From the NCBI GenBank assembly GCA_037903355.1, contig JBAJFE010000042.1:4352001-4416000 (forward strand): a DNA stretch of 64,000 nt, given 5' to 3'. Made by a program: the position numbers and the translations under genes. Below are positions 12,024 through 24,557 of this stretch, in pieces (the stretch's first letter is position 1; the number at the start of each line of letters is the position of its first letter). The notes under the pieces were generated by a model, which saw only the letters and a list, made by a program, of their open reading frames with translations, made no database searches and was not told the origin of the DNA. The DNA is from Trichuris trichiura (lineage: Eukaryota > Nematoda > Enoplea > Trichinellida > Trichuridae).

Positions 12024-12800
12024 ATGGCCTCCATCGGGGAACTGGCTCGTTTTGACATCGCCAAGCCTTTGTCTTGGGACGTTTATGTGGAGCAGATGGA
12101 ATTTTATTGCATTGCGAATGGCATTACGGACCCCAGCAGGAAGCGGGCTACGTTGCTTAGCGCCATGGGCTCCTCCGCTTATGCAGTCCTGGGGTTCCTG
12201 ATTTCGCCTGAATCGCCGGCGACCAAAACTTTCGAAGAACTGACGCAAGTGTTGAAGACGTACTTCACTCCCCAGACGTCAGTAATTTACAAACGCTTCC
12301 TCTTCTGCAAGCGTTTTCAACGTCAGGACGAACCCATCGCAGCCAGCATACGCCATGGAACTGCGACGATTGGCCGAAGACTGTGAGTTCGGGAATACGT
12401 TAATGGAACGACTGCGAGACCAGCTCGTATGCGGACTGCGTGATGAGTCAATTCAAGGCCGACTCTTAGCCGAAACGTCCTTAACCTACGATGAAGCAGT
12501 CAAAAAAGCCCAAGTCAGAGAAGCTGCAGCTTGCCAGGTGAAAGAGCTGCAAGCTCAAAAGCCACCCACCGACAGCCTGAGCACAAATCAATTACGACAA
12601 GCGAGTTCCACAAAAAGGAAGCCACCGAAGGATCCACTGATCACCTCTACGAACGTTTGCGCCTCTTGCGGAGTCGCAGAGACTGCAAGTTCAGAAGCGC
12701 AGAATGCAACTTCTGCCATAAGAAGGGCCACATAGCGAAAGTCTGCAGAAGCAAGACGTCTACGGCGAAGCCCACGTACAGGAAGAAACCGTTCTCGTGC
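12024..12800 (+). pseudogene. gag: Ty3 gag (capsid/nucleocapsid), frameshifted
   Basis: Gag starts at ATG 12024 (MASIGELARFDI...). The capsid region runs through FEELTQVLKTYF and QRQDEPIA in one frame. It changes frame near 12345 (LAEDCEFGNTLMERLRDQLV) and returns to the first near 12670. There a CCHC zinc knuckle is visible: C-NF-C-HKKG-H-IAKV-C at about 12706-12747. Gag packages element RNA. The two frame changes interrupt it. The frame shared by the first and last parts suggests single-base indels. Confidence 0.85.
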
Positions 12801-12839
12801 GCTCGCCAGCCAACCACGCATGTGGTAAACGAAGAATCT

Positions 12840-13270
12840 CTGAACGAAGCGTATACGCTCAACAGCGTTCGGCAGGTCAGATCTTCCAAAATTCGCATTA
12901 CGGTACGCATCGAAGGCAAACCGTGCACCATGGAGGTTGACTCTGGCTCCGACTTTTCCGTCATCTTGATGGGAACTTACGCAAAGTTATGGCCAGCAAA
13001 GGGACCACCGATTCGACCATTTAATTTGCGAATCCGTGATTTCCAGAAAAACGCGATAAAACTCATGGGCTACTGTGAAGTCAGGGTTATACACAAACGT
13101 CATACGGCGAAACTGCGACTACTCGTCACTAAAACAGACGGAGAAAGCCTCTTAGGGCTTCAATGGTTCTCTCCTTTAGGCCTGAGCATTCATGGAGTCA
13201 ACCAAACGCATTCCGACGCCACTATAAAATCTCTGTTGGAAGAATTTTCTGATGTTTTCAAGGAAGAGCG
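12840..13270 (+). pseudogene. pro: Ty3 aspartic protease domain
   Basis: The catalytic motif is DSGSDFSVI (retropepsin DS/TG class) near 12940. It is preceded by KIRITVRIEGKPC and followed by a C-terminal SLLGLQWF block. The protease matures the Gag-Pol polyprotein. A one-base frame change at about 13270 separates it from reverse transcriptase. A programmed shift cannot be excluded, but there is no obvious slippery site, so decay is preferred. Confidence 0.85.
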
Positions 13271-15502
13271 GGTACTTACAAAGGACCTAAGGTGACGTTG
13301 CCGTTAGACCCTGAGGTACTACCAATACGACTGAGGGCTCGAAATGTGCCTTTAGCTATCCGCCCAAGGATAGAAACGGAAATCAAGCGTCTGCTCAAAG
13401 AGAAAGTCTTAGAGCCAATTGCAAATCCTAAATGGTCAACCCCAGTTGCTCCCGTAATCAAACCAATAGGAGACGTACGCCTTTGCGGTGACTACAAAAC
13501 GACCATAAACACGCCTCTTCAGGACCATCCGTATCCAATTCCTTCCGTGACTCATTTATTGTCGAGTCTATCTGGGGGAGGATACTAAGCAAAGATCGAC
13601 ATGGCCCAAGCGTATCTGCAGTTACCGGTCGACGACGCTTCAGCAGAAGCGCAGACAATTATCACGCACATGGGTGCATTCAAGGTAAACCAACTGCAAT
13701 TCGGCGTCTCTGTAGCTCCGGGAATATTTCAACAAGTCATGGATGACTTGCTGCGAAGCATTCCAAGAACTATTGTCTACTTCGACGATGTACTGGTCAG
13801 AGGAACCACCCTGCCAGAACTCATTGATCGGTTACGGCAGGTTCTGCAGGTTCTACGCAATACAGGACTCCGCGCTAGAAAAGAGAAGTGTCTCTTCAGG
13901 GTCACTTCCGTTGACTTCCTCGGATACAGAATAGACGCTTCGGGAATCCACCCGTCGAAGGCAAAAATGGAAGCCATCAAAAATGCGCCTGTCCCACGGA
14001 ACAAACAGGAGCTACAAGCATTCCTTGGACTGCTGAACTTCTACAACGGTTTCCTCAAGGACAAAGCGACTGTTGCCGAACCATTGCATCGAATACTTGA
14101 TAAAGGGGCACCATGGGTTTGGAAGAAACCTCATGACAGAAGTTTTGCAGCAGTTAAGCAATTACTTACGTCGAAAAGCGTTCTTGTTCCTTTCGACACG
14201 TCGCGGCCGACAATACTAATATGCGACGCATCACCGTACGGCATAGGAGCCGTCCTGAGTCAAATACAGGAAAACGGGACAGAAGCTACGGTTGCTTTTG
14301 CTTCACGAACATTGACACGGACAGAACGAAATTATGCTCAAATAGACCGCGAAGCCTTGGCTTTAATTTCAGGAGTCAAGAAGTTTCATCACTTCTTATA
14401 TGGTCGACCATTCACACTCGTGACAGACCATAAGCCTTTGTTGGGACTCTTCTCACCGTCCAAGAGTACTCTGGACATAATTTCTCCACGTATGCTCCGA
14501 TGGTCCATAATGCTGAACGCCTATACTTTCAAGCTGGTTCACAAGCCAGGAGCACAGCTAGGAAATGCTGATGCTCTAAGCCGCTTTTCTCGCAACGCGT
14601 CGCAGGTATACATTCCAAATCCACCAGAAGTCTTGTTCATCGAAGAACTACCCTCACCTCCGCTGACAGTAAACGATGTTGCTCAGCTTACTATGCGCGA
14701 TCCACAGCTCGGTCGTGTTCTTAACTGGGTGTGGAAGGGATGGCCTCCAAAATCAGAAACCGGTTTCCAGGCATACTTCACAAAACGCAACGAACTGACG
14801 GTTCACAAGAAATGCTTGCTATGGGGAAACCGGGTGGTCATACCCAAGACGGGACAACAGCGTGTCCTCGACGAACTGCATTTATCTCATCCTGGAATCG
14901 TTAGGATGAAAGCTCTAGCACGCTCTTACGTTTGGTGGCCGAAATATCGATTCCGATATTTCGTCTCAAACTGTGTTGTCTGCCAAACACATCAGCACTC
15001 GCTTCCTAAGGCACCTGTACATCCATGGAAAATCCCGCGAAATCCTTGGTCACGTCTCCATATAGATTTCGCTGGTCCATTCCAAGGAGAACAGTTTCTC
15101 ATAATTGTTGACGCCTACTCGAAATGGCTTGAGGTAAGGCGGATGAGAACAACTACTGCTGCGAGTACTATTAGGGTACTTCGTGAATTGTTCGCTACAC
15201 ATGGACTCCCTGACTCCATTGTTTCCGACAACGGACCACAATTCACATCAGAAGAATTCCAAACATTTTGTCGAGATAACTTCATACGGTCCATAAGGGT
15301 GTCTCCGCACCACGCCTCAAGTAACGGACAGGCTGAGAGGATGGTACAGACAACGAAAGATTCCCTTAGAAAAATGATACACGGAACCTGGGACAAACGT
15401 TTAGCACGTTTTCTGCTCACTTCTCACATTACGCCATCCACGGTAACTGAGCTGAGCCCGGCAGAGCTACTCATGGGCTTGGATCATCTGACTACATCCT
15501 GA
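13271..15502 (+). pseudogene. pol: Ty3 pol: reverse transcriptase, RNase H and integrase
   Basis: The order of domains is canonical. RT fingers are at 13300-13585 (RLCGDYKTTIN). An in-frame TAA at 13586-13588 is followed by KIDMAQAYLQL, QFGVSVAPGIFQQ and the catalytic YFDDVLV. RNase H has CDASPYGIGAVL and VTDHKPL. The integrase HHCC zinc finger (LHLSHPGIVRMK ... NCVVCQTHQ) is followed by the DDE core (HIDFAGPF, SDNGPQF, NGQAERM). From the TAA to 15502 is one open frame of more than 630 codons with all catalytic residues. The integrase end is disturbed by a short repeated stretch at 15483-15540. Confidence 0.95.
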
Positions 15503-15539
15503 CTACATCCAGGATAGACAGTTAATCCAGGATACACAG

Positions 15540-15875
15540 TTGGCAGCCTCCAAGGAAGAACAGAAGTTCGAACCGACTGAAGCGGTTTACATTCGAACAT
15601 ACGAAACTGGACCTCCATGGGTACCAGCAATCATTTCGAAACCTACGGGACCAGTGTCTTATGAAGCTACGACACAGGATGGGAAGCCCGCCAAAAGGCA
15701 CGCAGACCTCATCCAGAAAAGAAGTCCTGAAAATTCGCCAAATGGAAATGTGGCCAGTCCACCATCTCCTGTTCAGGCGGAAAAGGCCACAACTCCACAA
15801 CCGGATCCTTCTGTCCCATCACGCCCCAAGCGCATACGAAACCGTCCAGCCTACTTGAAAGACTACATGTGCTAA
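15540..15875 (+). pseudogene. Ty3 integrase C-terminal tail
   Basis: This ORF, in a different frame from pol, reads EPTEAVYIRTYETGPPWVPA and ends RPKRIRNRPAYLKDYMC with a stop. That is the usual integrase C-terminal tail of this lineage, with a basic proline-rich end. The frame change and the duplicated CTGACTACATC at 15488-15510 mark an indel between core and tail. Confidence 0.8.
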
Positions 15876-15886
15876 GGAGGGAGGAG
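15874..15886 (+). promoter_or_regulatory. Polypurine tract
   Basis: AAGGAGGGAGGAG abuts the 3' LTR. This is the expected plus-strand primer site for Ty3 reverse transcription. Confidence 0.85.
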
Positions 15887-16097
15887 TGTTATGTCTTGAA
15901 AATCCTTAGTTAAACTTGCCAGTTGGATGTTGCTGCTTGTAAACATATCAGCAGCTAGTTTTCTTTGTACAGGCTGGTTAACTGATCTTATGCGCGTTTG
16001 TCGCTGATTATCAGTCGTGGCACAAATAAACGTTTCCCTCGCTTGTTCTGCTCCGGCCGCTCTGCAGCCCCCCCCCCCCCCCACGCGGGACACAACA
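15887..16097 (+). repeat. 3' LTR of the Ty3 element
   Basis: It starts TGTTATGTC and ends ACAACA. AATAAA is at 16025-16030. A 15-base C-run (16068-16082) is longer than in the 5' LTR. Confidence 0.95.
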
Positions 16098-16895
16098 GAT
16101 TTCTCCGACATGATAGATGAATATATCAGGGAGCGCATAGAAAATTGTGGAAAACCGTTCACCAACGAGAAACTTGAGGAACTGATGCAATCACCTACGG
16201 GCAGCAACGACGACGTTATGGAAGATACAGGAGTTTAAACATCCTCGGATTGGGCGCTGCAAAAGCTTGCCGTATTTTCCGGCAAGCGCAGGTCCTAAAG
16301 GATATGACTGCGGAATACGATCCATCCGTGGAACGTGACATCATGGTTACATGAAGAATAACGGCTTTGTTGAAGCCGCTGCCAGGTTTATTCGATGAAG
16401 CGAAGAAAAGGGAGAGAATGCCCCCCATAACAATGTTTTTAGATAAAGCTCTGGCAGCTTCGCAGCCTAACATTTTAAGGCAAGAAATTTTGCTACCAAC
16501 AAGTTCAAGAAAGCGTAGGCTGGCTGTTCTCCAGGGGATCTGCGCCCACCTACAGAAAGTGGGTAAATTGATTCATGATGCCCCAAACGTTTCTGCTGTA
16601 GAGGTTTTGTTCTGTGTGGATGCTTTCTGTGCAATGTTCAGTATTTCTGCTTAAGTGGGCCTCTGTGTTTTATATTTTTCCTGCTTTGTACCCATTCCGT
16701 GTTCCAGTACATCGCTTAGCTCATTAAAGCAAGGCGTTTCCCAGGCGTTTAAAGAAAAAGCATCTTGCTTTCATCCCTTCTTGTATCTAACGGCCTGGTC
16801 TCTGATAGCTGGCCCCAATGGACAAGCGCGGTCTCATTGACGTCCTTATCTCGTAGCTAGATCTTGTAGTACCACGCTTCGAAGATTGGGGCAAA
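16098..16895 (+). pseudogene. Pogo/Tigger element, 3' part with transposase C-terminus
   Basis: Right after the GATTT duplication the sequence reads SDMIDEYIRERIEN and FTNEKLEELMQSPTG. These match FSGMIEDDIREYVED and VTNEELEELMQSPTG of the second copy (59869-60450, -). A stop (16236-16238) and further frame changes follow. Homology to the other copy continues through the 3' noncoding part (GGACAAGCGC, TCGTAGCTAG) to about 16895, where it fades without a visible terminal repeat. Confidence 0.75.
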
Positions 16896-17192
16896 ATCAG
16901 GGACTGTTTTTCATAAGGAAACTCATGATCTTGGTTCATATATTCATCTTATATTATAATAAAATATTCGAACCTTTGAAAACCACTAGTTTCCGTCCTC
17001 AGCGAAGAAAGGTTGAAATACGAAAGCTTCGAATCTTTTATTGCACTTTTATCTCACTGCATGGCTCAAAGCCGTGACTCTCATTATGAGAGCCTGCATT
17101 TCGAAAGACGGGGTTGTTTCATGGTTGATCTTCGGTTCACGGATTTGACCTGTTTGATATGTCTGTAAATAAATCTCCAAAATGCTCTACTA
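16896..17192. other. No feature recognised
   Basis: AT-rich sequence with one short ORF and no known family. Confidence 0.4.
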
Positions 17193-17360
17193 GCGAACGG
17201 ATGAGCAGATTGTTAGAGAAAATGCAGAACGCTTGTATAGCGTACGTTCCGGAACTGCTCTTGTTCTGTCGTCAGCGGTGTATGGAAGCTTTTCTTGTTC
17301 CGAAACGTACGCTACACGGTCGTTCTGTGTTTTCTGTAACAATCAGATCATCCATTCGCT
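17193..17360. repeat. Inverted repeat A (Penelope-end related)
   Basis: The arms 17193-17255 and 17297-17360 are imperfect complements over about 63 bp, with about 41 bp between them. The outer sequence (GGATGAGCAGATTGTTAGAG) belongs to the same family as the Penelope-like ends at 17563, 23800 and 44200. The loop contains a degenerate hammerhead-like core on the minus strand. Confidence 0.7.
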
Positions 17361-17562
17361 GGCAGGGCATTTTGAGACTTTTTGAAGGTTACAGACCCAT
17401 CAAACAGGCCAAATCCATGAGCCGAAGATCACCCACGAGAGCCTGTACGTCCATTAGTAGAAAAACAGTCCTTAAGCTGCTGCTGCTGTTTCTGACAATT
17501 CGAACTTTTACGAGCATAATGATGACAACAGCATGGTTACATTTCAGGTAACTTTGAAAACA

Positions 17563-17809
17563 GATGGATGAGCAATTATTAAGGAAAAATACAGAACAAC
17601 ACACTTAGCAATGGTGGTAATGGCCTTCAGGACTAACCTTGTCCCGTCGTTAGCGATGGTGGTAATGGCAATGGCCTGGTGGTAATGGTAATGGCCTGGC
17701 GCCATTACCATTACCACCATCGCTAACGACGGGACAAGGTTAGTCCTGAAAGCTACGAAATCGCTAAGCGTGTTGTTCTGTATTTTTCCTTAATAATTGC
17801 TCATCCATC
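17563..17809. repeat. Inverted repeat B, near-perfect palindrome
   Basis: GATGGATGAGCAATTATTAAG at the left edge is mirrored by its complement at the right. Complementarity runs almost to the centre, including GGTGGTAATGG / CCATTACCACC tracts. Both arms carry a hammerhead-like motif with a mutated core (CUAACGA instead of CUGANGA); the plus-strand copy is at 17720-17758 with stem I UCG/CGA. Confidence 0.8.
17720..17758 (+). ncRNA. Degenerate hammerhead-like motif
   Basis: The order is UCG, CUAACGA, a GGGAC/GUCC hairpin, GAAAGCUA, CGA. Stem I (UCG/CGA) is paired, but the invariant G of CUGA is A, so it is probably inactive. Confidence 0.5.
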
Positions 17810-18216
17810 CGTTGGTAGGGCATTTGCTTCGGTTTAATTTCAGACTCCATCAACGGGCTAGAGCACACCGTATAGAAATTATGAAAATCCATCGCCCCGT
17901 TAAGAAACACCAAGTGTTCAAGGTCAACATTGCAACACTTCTATTGACAAACGTTCAAAACGAATAGCATAGCTTTCGGGACTCGGCTTGTCCCATTATC
18001 ACCGGCAGAACAAGCCCATAAATTCGAATCTGTAGCAGACAGGATCGTTTATTATAGTGTAACTTCACCATTTTCAACTCGCAATGAACAATTAGTATCG
18101 CTGAACTCCCACGCAAGTACTGCAACATTCCAAAAGCACTTTGGAACGTGCAGGCAACTAGAGGGAATTGGCTGCACAAATCGAAGTGCTGGCTATATAT
18201 CCTCTTTAATTTTCAC

Positions 18217-18381
18217 ATTAATGTACGGAAAAGCTACCCGTTCAAAGGTTTTTATTGCGAAGCTTTCTGAGATCACCTGTCCCCCTCTTCAGCGTCTCCT
18301 GCGCTGAAGACGGGGAAAGGTGATCCCCGAAAGCTTCGCAATAAAAACCTTTGAACGTGTAGCTTTTCCGTACATAATGTT
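18217..18381. repeat. Inverted repeat C carrying hammerhead-like motifs
   Basis: The arms begin TGTACGGAAAAGCTACCCG and mirror at the far end (AGCTTTTCCGTACA). Each is about 75 bp, including TTCAAAGGTTTTTATTGCGA. Each arm contains a hammerhead-like unit; the plus-strand one is intact in its core. Confidence 0.8.
18301..18339 (+). ncRNA. Hammerhead-like ribozyme motif, type GCG/CGC
   Basis: Stem I 5' GCG, core CUGAAGA, one extra C, stem II GGGGA...UCCCC, then GAAAGCUU and stem I 3' CGC. All elements of a minimal hammerhead are in order. AGCU is self-complementary and could form stem III between two molecules. The extra base after the core is atypical. Confidence 0.65.
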
Positions 18382-19466
18382 GACACACACACACCCGTTA
18401 AGAGAAACTGTTTTCAAAGCAATTCTTTAATTTTGCCCCTAATTTAAAATTTTTTCTTGGGTAGGTGGGTATCGCCCCTGGGCATCAATCAGGGATGCCT
18501 GATGTACCAAAACGCAAAACATCCTAAATTAAACTGTGCTTCATCACGTCGCGCTCGCTGTCGCATGTGATGCAGATGTTTTCACTAACCCAACTTCTCA
18601 CAGCCTTCAGATCGCCTTGATTTTATAATCAGCGACAAAGTGATACCGACCGCTGCTCATACATGGTGCAGTGCTATTTTCTGAATATTCAATGCGATGC
18701 TTTATCTTTGTGAATCACTGGTAAATTCAACGCTTGCTCATCGCGATGAGGATCCGTAGACCATTTTATTAGACTCAACAGGACTACCTAACGCAGTTCA
18801 CACACGCGGAGTGACTCACACAGCAATACAGTCATTAGTATTCAGGTACAAATGTTACAGTATGACGAGGCACAGAAATCCTAACACATCGTTCTGTAGC
18901 AGTGAAGTATCGCCCGATCCTAGTGGTCACACCTTTCGGAATAAACAATATTTAAGTGTCATAAAAAAAGGGAAACGGTACATAACCACGCTTCCTGCTA
19001 AACGATTTTTGCTTGAGATCATTACCACAACCCAGAAATAACTGGACTCTGGTTTTTCTGTTGTGCAAGCTGTGAGCTACATAACATTAAATCACGTGGG
19101 TGGGAATGGTGGATACGGGGCCACTCCTATACTTCATCTAAATTCCAAGCGCCGTTTTTGGCAATCAAAGCAAAATTTTTGGAACAAATAGGACTGTATT
19201 GCAACAGACTTAATAATCACCTGGCTTTTGGTATTCGGAATGCACCATCAAAAAAGACCCAAATGGCAAGGGATGGATGACAGCTTGGGTGAACTTTCTT
19301 TTCCATACTTACGTATGAAAAACCTTTTTTTATTCTGCAAGCTTTTGTTTAACAATTTTATCAGGTGAAGCAGCGTGGTATCCCTTACTGTCTAGAGAAA
19401 CTGGAACACAATGTCTGCCTTTTCCATGGTAGTTAATGTTTTGCACATAATATTTGTCATTTTCAG
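18382..19466. other. No gene recognised upstream of the 19467 exon
   Basis: It contains a CACACACACA tract near 18384 and short ORFs without known domains. TTTTCAG at 19460-19466 is the acceptor for the next exon. Confidence 0.4.
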
Positions 19467-19864
19467 ACGTTGAACGACCTCCTATCCGTCGGTACGGGCC
19501 AAGCTATAGTCACCATGGAGCGCAGTTAGACCTTCGTGGTGGCTACAGTACGCAGTCTCGGTACCCCTTCACCCAACGCAGTCAGCCTTATAGAGATCGG
19601 CTTTCGCAGAACCACAAGGTGTTGCAATTATTTTAGTGACCCATTTCACTTACTTTTTTGAAGAAGGATGATCATTTTGTCGGTTTCGAAAGGTATTTCG
19701 ATTCTATGCTTTCATACCCTTGGACAGAGCTGGAGAAGCAGTGGAAGGAGACGATGAGAAGATTAACAGAAAATGGTGTAGTAAACCCTGCCCAGCATGT
19801 GCTATCAGAAATCGAAGATGTCTTACTGAAAAAATTTAAATTGGCCTCCACAAGCAGTAAATAA
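19467..19864 (+). CDS. Unidentified protein, last two exons
   Basis: The exons are 19467-19618 and 19664-19864, joined across a 45-bp intron (donor AAG/GTGTTG, acceptor TTTGAAG) that keeps phase 0. The first encodes an Arg/Tyr/Ser-rich, low-complexity stretch (PPIRRYGPSYSHHG, GGYSTQSRYPF). The second encodes a compact helical end (FVGFERYFDSMLSYPWTELE, then NPAQHVLSEIEDVLLKKFKL) with a TAA stop. The pattern suggests an RNA-associated or nuclear protein with a disordered RG/RY-like segment, but I do not recognise the family. Upstream exons were not found. Confidence 0.55.
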
Positions 19865-21092
19865 CGATTAGATAAAGAAAATGCAGAAATCTGATTTAAA
19901 TGTCGCTTCCTTGACTGTTGCTTTCATGTTGGTCTTAACACGCGTTGCGTTAGTTAAGTCTTCTTTGTACTTCAAAACTTCAAAGAAGGTATATTTTCAA
20001 ACCATTAAAACTACGTACTACACTTAGAGAACATGCATTAAAACGTCGAATATGTAACTATTTCTTACGGCTGCAGAGTTCCATAACGTTGTGCAGGATG
20101 CGTATATCTCTTATTTTTGAAGTAGAGCTTTCGGAACAAAGCATATCCCGTTATCAGCGCTCTATGTGATGAGTTTGGCATGGTGAAACATCTTAAAGGG
20201 CCCATTGGCTACGAGCTTAACTGAAGTCAAGAGAATAATTCCCTTTCGTGATGTGGCGAAAGGGACGGAAAGCCAAATTAACTGGATTTATATAACTTCT
20301 AGTTAAAATAACTTACGGTATTGATTATCCTTATGGGATATGAAGAGAACAAACATTAAAAAAAGCTTGATATTAAAGACTGTTATAAGGTTTGGAAAAG
20401 TGGTGTCATGATTCAGGGCATGCATATCCAAGCAAAAAGTTTTTTTCGTCATCATTTGATGTTCAATTTTAGGTGAACGTCTCAGGGAAGAGCAGTTTGC
20501 TGATGAGCTATACGTGAGCCAACATAAAATTGCACGAATTCATGACTTATAGTAAGGCTGCGTCATATCCAGATAACCTCGTTTTCCTCCCCGATCACAA
20601 AGTAGACTTGTTCTGCAAAGGACCCCGACGTCTAGGTAGCCCAGACGATATGCTGCATCTTCTGCAACCGCGGATGCGTGAAGTGCTTGTTCCATAAATT
20701 TGCGTGGTTAAGGCGACTGCTTTACGCATAGGACGCATTTGTCGGTGGAAACTCTGTTAAATCAACAGATTAATTTTATTACATCAGCAGTAATTGCATA
20801 ATATTGTTCCCGGTAGCCTGTTATAATTTTGGCAAACGAAGCCGTAATGGCTTCGCCTATGTCCACTTTAACGGATGCTTCGAGAGAAATAAAAACTGAA
20901 GGAATTTTTAAATTAAATGTCGCAACAACACTGCACAGTCAATCTCGTACCAGGTTTTATTATTGTTAGTATTTAAATGTGTCAAGGCACGAAAAGACGA
21001 AAAAGCATTCAGCTTAACTCGAGTGCAATGGTTGTAACATAAGGTTGGAAAATTATAGGTCTGAAAATTGTTTCTATACTGCGATTATAATG
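19865..21092. other. Intergenic region between convergent genes
   Basis: A decayed hammerhead-like motif is visible on the minus strand at about 20125-20165 (CUGAUAA core, GAAAGCUC). This suggests an old Penelope end. No coding gene was recognised. Confidence 0.4.
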
Positions 21093-23128
<2,036 letters not shown>

Positions 23129-23690
23129 ATTTCACACCTTCCGGACAGCGAAATGAATAAACACTAAAATGAGCGACCGCGGAAAACAAATCGGAACGAA
23201 TGACCAAACACCTACAGTAACCGGGCGACGGTGGAAAGTGTTGGGAATGAACCTGAGTGCAGCGTCAAATCGTTTCTACCCAAATTTCTTGGACATATAA
23301 GAAAAAGGCGTAACAAAATTATAAAAGATATTTTTCAATTTAGGCAAACAAATTTCTGGTGATGTCTGTTTTACATTAAGGTTTTTAACGGCGATCTGAA
23401 ACGGTAGGCGAGACATTTTAGTTTCAAAATTGTTTGCCCGGATTCTGCTGCTAATTTCAGGCACCGCGTCCTTCAAAGAAGTAAGTAGTAAAACCTCAAC
23501 TGACAATTTTGCATACGCTTAGAAATTGGTAGAAAAATCCCGTGAAAACAATGGTGCAGTTCAAAATTCTCGCATGCATCGGGTGGTCCTAAAATTGGCC
23601 GTATCGAACAGGCCTCACCGAAATGGAGCAAATCAACCGTTCGTGCTTCCTACCGCAGACGAAACTACTAATAATAGTTATGTTTATTGA
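23129..23690. other. Upstream region of alpha-tubulin
   Basis: It should contain the tubulin promoter (minus strand). No core element is confidently assigned, and no gene is seen on the plus strand. Confidence 0.4.
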
Positions 23691-23694
23691 ACAC

Positions 23695-24175
23695 GGGTGC
23701 TTCATAACGGGATTGTGTTTCATTTTCGTAAAGGTGGTCCACGGCTTCTCCCGTTTTTGTTGGTATTTGTGATTAAACAAACCCAATTGTTCTACCAACG
23801 GATGGATGAACGATTATTAGGAAAAATTAAGAACCAATCTGTAATCAACTTCAGACCTTCCGTAACGAAGGAGCCGAGGTTAACACGGCATAGGAAGCAT
23901 TCATCAGTAAAACCAAGTGCTGCTCTCTGCCACGCTGACCTTCTCCCTTTTGTTAGGGACGCCTATATAATACCCATTCGGAGAAAAACACCAACTCCAT
24001 CTCACTGACGACGGAACTAGAGCTTCCTGAAGGCTCTGAAACTGAGTACACATCGGCTCTGAATTTCTCCCAATAATCGCACAGCCATTCGTTGGTAGAG
24101 CAATCGTTTCGTTTAATTACAGATAACAACGAAAACAGGAGAAGCCGTAGACGACTTTTACGAAAAATAGACATG
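23695..24175. mobile_element. Penelope-like element ends in inverted arrangement
   Basis: The outer arms 23695-23825 and 24045-24175 are imperfect complements, sharing ACGGCTTCTCC and TTGGTAGAGCAATCG-type blocks. Each corresponds to the 5' part of a Penelope-like element also seen at 44200-44340. Between them lies a 3' end: AAAACCAAGTGCTGCTCTCTGCC, matching the end of the endonuclease ORF at about 44030, then a hammerhead-like motif. So a 3' end is flanked by two oppositely oriented 5' ends. Confidence 0.65.
24002..24039 (+). ncRNA. Hammerhead-like motif, type UCA/UGA
   Basis: Stem I 5' UCA, core CUGACGA, C, GGAA...UUCC hairpin with a bulged U, GAAGGCUC, stem I 3' UGA. Stem II and the GAAA box carry mutations (GAAG), so it may be inactive. 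Confidence 0.55.
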
Positions 24176-24557
24176 TTTGCTGTAGAATGTTATTAGTTTA
24201 TTTTTATTCCAATCATAACAGCATTTTGGAATCATTCCCCTAAATTGTCCAATGCTACAGAAATGGCGCCATTGTTTCATTTAAGATAATTTTTCGGTTT
24301 AGTCTCGTAAGCTCGAACACATTATTCTAAGCAAGTAAAGGACCACTCCATTCAGACAATATCCTGTTGTACAAATAAACCTCCGCTTAGTTTTAGAGGA
24401 GCAAAGGACTTTATTTTATTTATGACGAACGCATTTATCTGATTCGCATGTTTGAGTTTTTAGCTAAACTTGTTTACATTACACTTTTTTCAAGTGAGTA
24501 TTTTCTGGTGGTGCTCGATTGAATCGTAATTTAGGTTGTCGTATTTGATACCATTCA

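Larger units (their letters stand above)
11793..16097 (+). mobile_element. Ty3/gypsy LTR retrotransposon, nearly complete, 4.3 kb, coding broken
   Basis: Two LTRs bound gag, protease, reverse transcriptase, RNase H and integrase in the Ty3 order. It is flanked by a 5-bp duplication GATTT (11788-11792 and 16098-16102). The element copies itself through an RNA intermediate in virus-like particles. This copy cannot make an intact polyprotein: there are frame changes in gag, at the protease/RT boundary and near the 3' end, and one in-frame stop in RT (13586-13588). LTRs differ at about a dozen positions by eye, so insertion is not very recent. Confidence 0.95.

Noticed and set aside
13263..13275. 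Programmed frameshift between protease and reverse transcriptase in the Ty3 element
   Set aside because: No slippery heptamer is seen, and other frame breaks in the element show general decay.
17960..18000. Hammerhead motif on the minus strand
   Set aside because: GAAAGC and a hairpin are present, but the CUGANGA core reads GGUGAUAA and stem I is not paired. At most a dead relic.
20125..20165. Hammerhead motif on the minus strand
   Set aside because: The core CUGAUAA lacks the invariant G and stem I does not pair, so it is not listed as an RNA feature.
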